From contig CAJNDS010002634.1 of NCBI GenBank assembly GCA_905221605.1, positions 1,635,077-1,699,076 of the forward strand: DNA of 64,000 bases, given 5' to 3'. Positions 61,601 to 64,000 of this stretch are shown here, one piece after another. The notes under the pieces were generated by a model. The model saw nothing but the letters and a program-made list of their open reading frames with translations. It searched no databases and was not told the origin of the DNA. Numbering within the stretch: position 1 is the stretch's first letter; each line of letters begins with the position of its first letter. The DNA comes from Symbiodinium natans. Lineage: Eukaryota > Sar > Dinophyceae > Suessiales > Symbiodiniaceae. The position numbers and the translations under genes were made by a program.

Positions 61601-63852
61601 GGGTTTAGGGTTAGGGTTTTCATAAAGTGCATCAGGAAGTGAACAAAGGTAGAGCAGACAGGACTGCTCCAAGGAGTCGTGTGGCCTGCGCAGGGGTACC
61701 TCCTAACGCACTATGCCCCTGCGCAACTCTTGGACTGGTACCTTAAAAAGATACTTGGAAATATTTCCAATTCTTGTGTACTTTAATTCCTAAGAAACAG
61801 CAGAAAATAATATTGTTGCTAGGGTTCCAAGTTCAGTATAGGTACGCGGCCATCTTCTCCCTCTGCTTCTTTGCCAACTCCTTCCTGGGGCCGGCCCTCG
61901 TCACCTTCGTCCTGAGGCTAGGTACGCCCTTTGGGACATTTTATATCTTCCGTTGTGCGGTTTAAGGGGGTCATATTCCCTAAACCCGAAACCCTAAACC
62001 CTGAAACCCTGAAACCTAAACCCCAAACCCCAAACCCTAAACCCCAAACCCTATAACCCTAAACCCTAAACCCTAAACCCTAAACCCTAAACCCTAAACC
62101 CTAAACCCTAAACCCTAAACCCTAAACCCTAAACCCTAAACCCTAAACCCTACTCAAGGGTTTTTAATCTAAGGGGCCATCCTAGGAGGCAGTTCGGCCG
62201 CGAGGCGCCGGCGTACGTCCTCCTGGCGGTGCTCGGGGTCTTATCCATGGTCCGGCTTCCGGAACCTTGGGTTAGGGTTTAGGGTTTAGGGTTTATAGGG
62301 TTTAGGGTTTAGGGTTTGGGGTTTAGGGTTTAGGGTTTAGGGTTTAGGGTTTAGGGTTTGGGGTTTGGGGTTTAGGGTTTAGGGTTTATTGGGGGTCATG
62401 CATCCTGTACTGCTATAAGTCCTACTAAGGTATATAGACCCTGAACCCTAAACCCTTTTAAGGTTCATCCGGTCCCCAAGGAACCCGGCGACACCCAAAC
62501 CGCCGCTGAGAGCACCAAGACCGGTGAGACCAAGAAGCTTGGGCACCAAATGAACCCTAAGATTGGGGTCCTATATGCCTATACTACTAAAATTCCTATG
62601 TAGGTAGATGCCCTAAACCCTAAACCCTAAACCCTAAACCTTTTAGGGTTCATTTCGTCCCGAAGGAAGCCTTCCTGGAGAGCCCCGAAGTGGATCTTCT
62701 ACAAAGATACGAGTGCGCTGCGGCTGTGCGCGCTGGGCCTGGGGGAAGGCTTGTGCCTGAACGCGCTTGGGTCCGCCGTCTTCCCCGTGCTGGCTCAATG
62801 GGAGCTTGCCAAAGGTGATCCTGGTGATCTCATCTTCAAAGAGCGCTTGCAGCTGGTAATCCTGCTCACGGGGCTTGGCCACATGCTTGCTGCGCTTGTC
62901 TATGCCCCACTGGCCCAGAAGTTTGGGCGTCGCCCCATCCTTGTCTTGCAAGCCTTCCTGCTGGTCCTCGCGGCCATCCTCATCTTTGCACACCAGGCCT
63001 TTCTAAAAGCTGACAGCTCTCTGGCCAGTGCTGTTTGCGCATGTGCTGGATCGCTCTGGTTGGGTGTGGGTGTCATCTTGACGCGGCTGCTTGGCACCTA
63101 CTAGGGTTTGAGGTTCTTTGGATTGGGCTTCGTTGCTTTCTTTGCTCCATGCTGCTGTGATCCGACGTCTGGCCCACTATTCCCTGCTGGTCTCCCCTAT
63201 AGTATGGCTAGCAGGAGGTGAGCTTTACCTGGAGTCGTCCCTGGTTGCAGGTCTTCGTTCCTTGTACCATCCGAACTTCGAGCGTAGACCACACACTTAG
63301 GACCGGGAATACCACGCTGGTCTCCTACCGGTATCCCGACTGTTCCGGCAGCGCCTTCGCGATGATGGCGGCCGTGCGGAGCCTCGCATCTGTGGCCGGT
63401 TTCTTGGGTTTGGCCTGGCTATCCGAAAAGGCGCAGGCCAGGCGGATACTATAGTCGCTAAAGTGGGTGACAGTATACAAGCTCTCCTCAGCTATTTCAG
63501 TGGTATGCGGTCGTAAGGGGGACAACCCCTGAAGCCCTAAAGCCCTATAAGCGCCATAGGTTGACTCCAGACTTTCATGGCGTGCAATGGACTAAAGGAG
63601 GGACACTTCGAAGGGACCTTAGGGTTATTTAGGGGTTGTTTCGGGGCTATTTAGGTATGTAGGGGCTGTATATAAGGTATATAGGGGTTACATAGGGGTT
63701 GTATAGATTGCAAGGGTTTCTTCTAGGAGTCCCTCCTTATACACCCGTTCAGGCTTGGACTTCCGTGTCTTCCTCACTCTTCCTGGCAGTGGCGTCACTG
63801 GTAGCTGCACTGCACCGGCCCCTCTTCCTCAGGTTCTCGGACCAGGAGGAAA
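58666..63852 (+). CDS. major facilitator superfamily transporter, multi-exon, 3' end unclear
   Basis: A 12-helix membrane transporter by pattern; substrate unknown. Exons: 58666-58776 (RLCLGMTLLFSAFMEIQW, a first helix); about 59968-60073 (AQACMFLGSFAAPCIIRRAG); a doubtful one at 61255-61380 (IMLWFIALITGL); 61826-61918 (YAAIFSLCFFANSFLGPALV); 62174-62261 (AYVLLAVLGVLSMVRLPEP); 62481-62533 (polar loop GDTQTAAESTKTGETK); 62666 to about 63100 (four hydrophobic segments, with APLAQKFGRRPIL resembling the MFS loop signature); about 63330-63452 (AMMAAVRSLASVAGFLGLAW); about 63745-63852 (SLFLAVASLVAAL). Introns 62262-62480 and 62534-62665 are family B elements whose removal joins the frame exactly. 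SPX-MFS or MFSD8-like proteins are candidates, but no diagnostic residue decides. Several other joins are unresolved. Confidence 0.65.
58777..59967. other. probable transporter intron bounded by telomeric tracts
   Basis: Starts GCGTTAGGGTTTAGGG just after the 58666 exon and ends with about 20 CCCTAAA units (59820-59967) before the next exon. Within are a tandem duplication (TTGCAAGAACCTCCGTAGCT... at about 59027 and 59059), a TTTAGGG tract (58979-59027) and unique DNA. Confidence 0.5.
60074..61825. other. probable transporter intron(s)
   Basis: TTTAGGG units (60074-60128), unique DNA, a variant CCCTAAA tract (60733-60772), an AT-rich unique block, a GT microsatellite (61417-61438) and TTTAGGG (61520-61617). 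One doubtful exon lies at 61255-61380. Confidence 0.4.
61978..62156 (-). repeat. CCCTAAA tract, about 24 units
   Basis: Degenerate at the left (CCCGAAA, CCCCAAA), perfect at the right. It forms the 3' part of a transporter intron. Confidence 0.95.
62266..62480 (+). mobile_element. family B introner in the transporter, TTTAGGG inside
   Basis: Starts CTTGGGTTAGGG, ends AAGGTTCATCCGGTCCCCAAG. Perfect target duplication GAAC (62262-62265 and 62481-62484). Either a GA...AG intron (62262-62480) or GT...AG (62271-62480) keeps the frame, because the two differ by nine bases. A long TTTAGGG tract (62271-62390) lies directly inside the left end and seems to have replaced most of the left inverted repeat. 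Confidence 0.8.
62538..62665 (+). mobile_element. family B introner in the transporter, CCCTAAA inside
   Basis: Left CTTGGGCACCAAATGAACCC, right GGGTTCATTTCGTCCCGAAG, clear inverted repeats. Perfect target duplication GAAG (62534-62537 and 62666-62669). Intron 62534-62665, GA...AG (a GC donor at 62537 is the alternative), joins ACC AA|G AAG CCT in frame. About four CCCTAAA units lie inside (62611-62640). Confidence 0.85.
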
Positions 63853-63990
63853 GTGCCCAAAGATCCCAAAACGTAGGGGGGCTTCTGGGCACGAACTTGC
63901 AGGTGCTCAGGGGGCACCAAGGGGGGGTTTTCGAACATCTTGCAGATTTCTGTGTAGGTAAATTAACTGGGACTATAGGATCAGTCTGAA
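63453..63990. other. last transporter intron and window end
   Basis: Unique DNA with degenerate GGGGTTATTTAGG / GGGGTTGTATAGG units (63620-63705), then the last hydrophobic exon and coding-like DNA to about 63990. A GT donor or stop for the final exon cannot be fixed. Confidence 0.4.
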
Positions 63991-64000
63991 GCTCTGGGCT

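Overview
The window looks like nuclear DNA of a dinoflagellate. Four signs support this. A 16-base match to the 3' part of the dinoflagellate spliced leader lies at 25634. More than 60 tracts of the TTTAGGG/CCCTAAA telomere-type repeat occur in both orientations throughout, so this is not a chromosome end. Intron boundaries that can be placed use GT, GA and possibly GC donors with AG|G acceptors. Every recognisable gene lies on the plus strand. I cannot name the genus.

Layout. 1.6-3.7 kb: a family-4 glycosyltransferase in at least five exons, whose four placed introns are all short inverted-repeat elements. 4.6-8.1 kb: small unassigned genes, two of them with the same kind of intron. 11.0-19.2 kb: exons that together suggest a secretory-pathway FKBP-type prolyl isomerase, from a signal peptide exon (11009) to a stop at 19161. 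20.8-22.5 kb: two exons that could form a RING finger. 25.6-28.0 kb: a stretch without telomeric tracts that begins with a spliced-leader relic, probably a decayed retrocopy of an mRNA. 28.3-42.4 kb: scattered ankyrin-repeat exons with many unassigned exons between. 43.0-44.5 kb: a class-3 lipase joined to MORN repeats, broken by two single-base frame slips. 45-57 kb: many short unassigned exons. 58.7-63.9 kb: a multi-exon major-facilitator transporter that may run to the window edge.

The unusual system is in the introns. At least seven families of 80-220 bp elements with terminal inverted repeats are present. Several sit inside genes, are flanked by 4-bp target duplications, and restore the reading frame exactly when removed: they behave as introners. 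In two families the element supplies the AAG acceptor end, and the duplicated target (GTGT, GATC, GAAC, GAAG) can supply the GT or GA donor. Telomeric tracts are layered on top of this. Many exon-like islands of 60-130 bp have CCCTAAA tracts on the left and TTTAGGG tracts on the right, so each intron begins with TTTAGGG (often with a G|GTTTAGGG donor) and ends with CCCTAAA, giving it hairpin potential.

Limits: exon calls outside the recognised genes rest on open frames, plausible composition and splice signals only. Function is assigned only where a family motif is visible. No gene model here is backed by transcript data.
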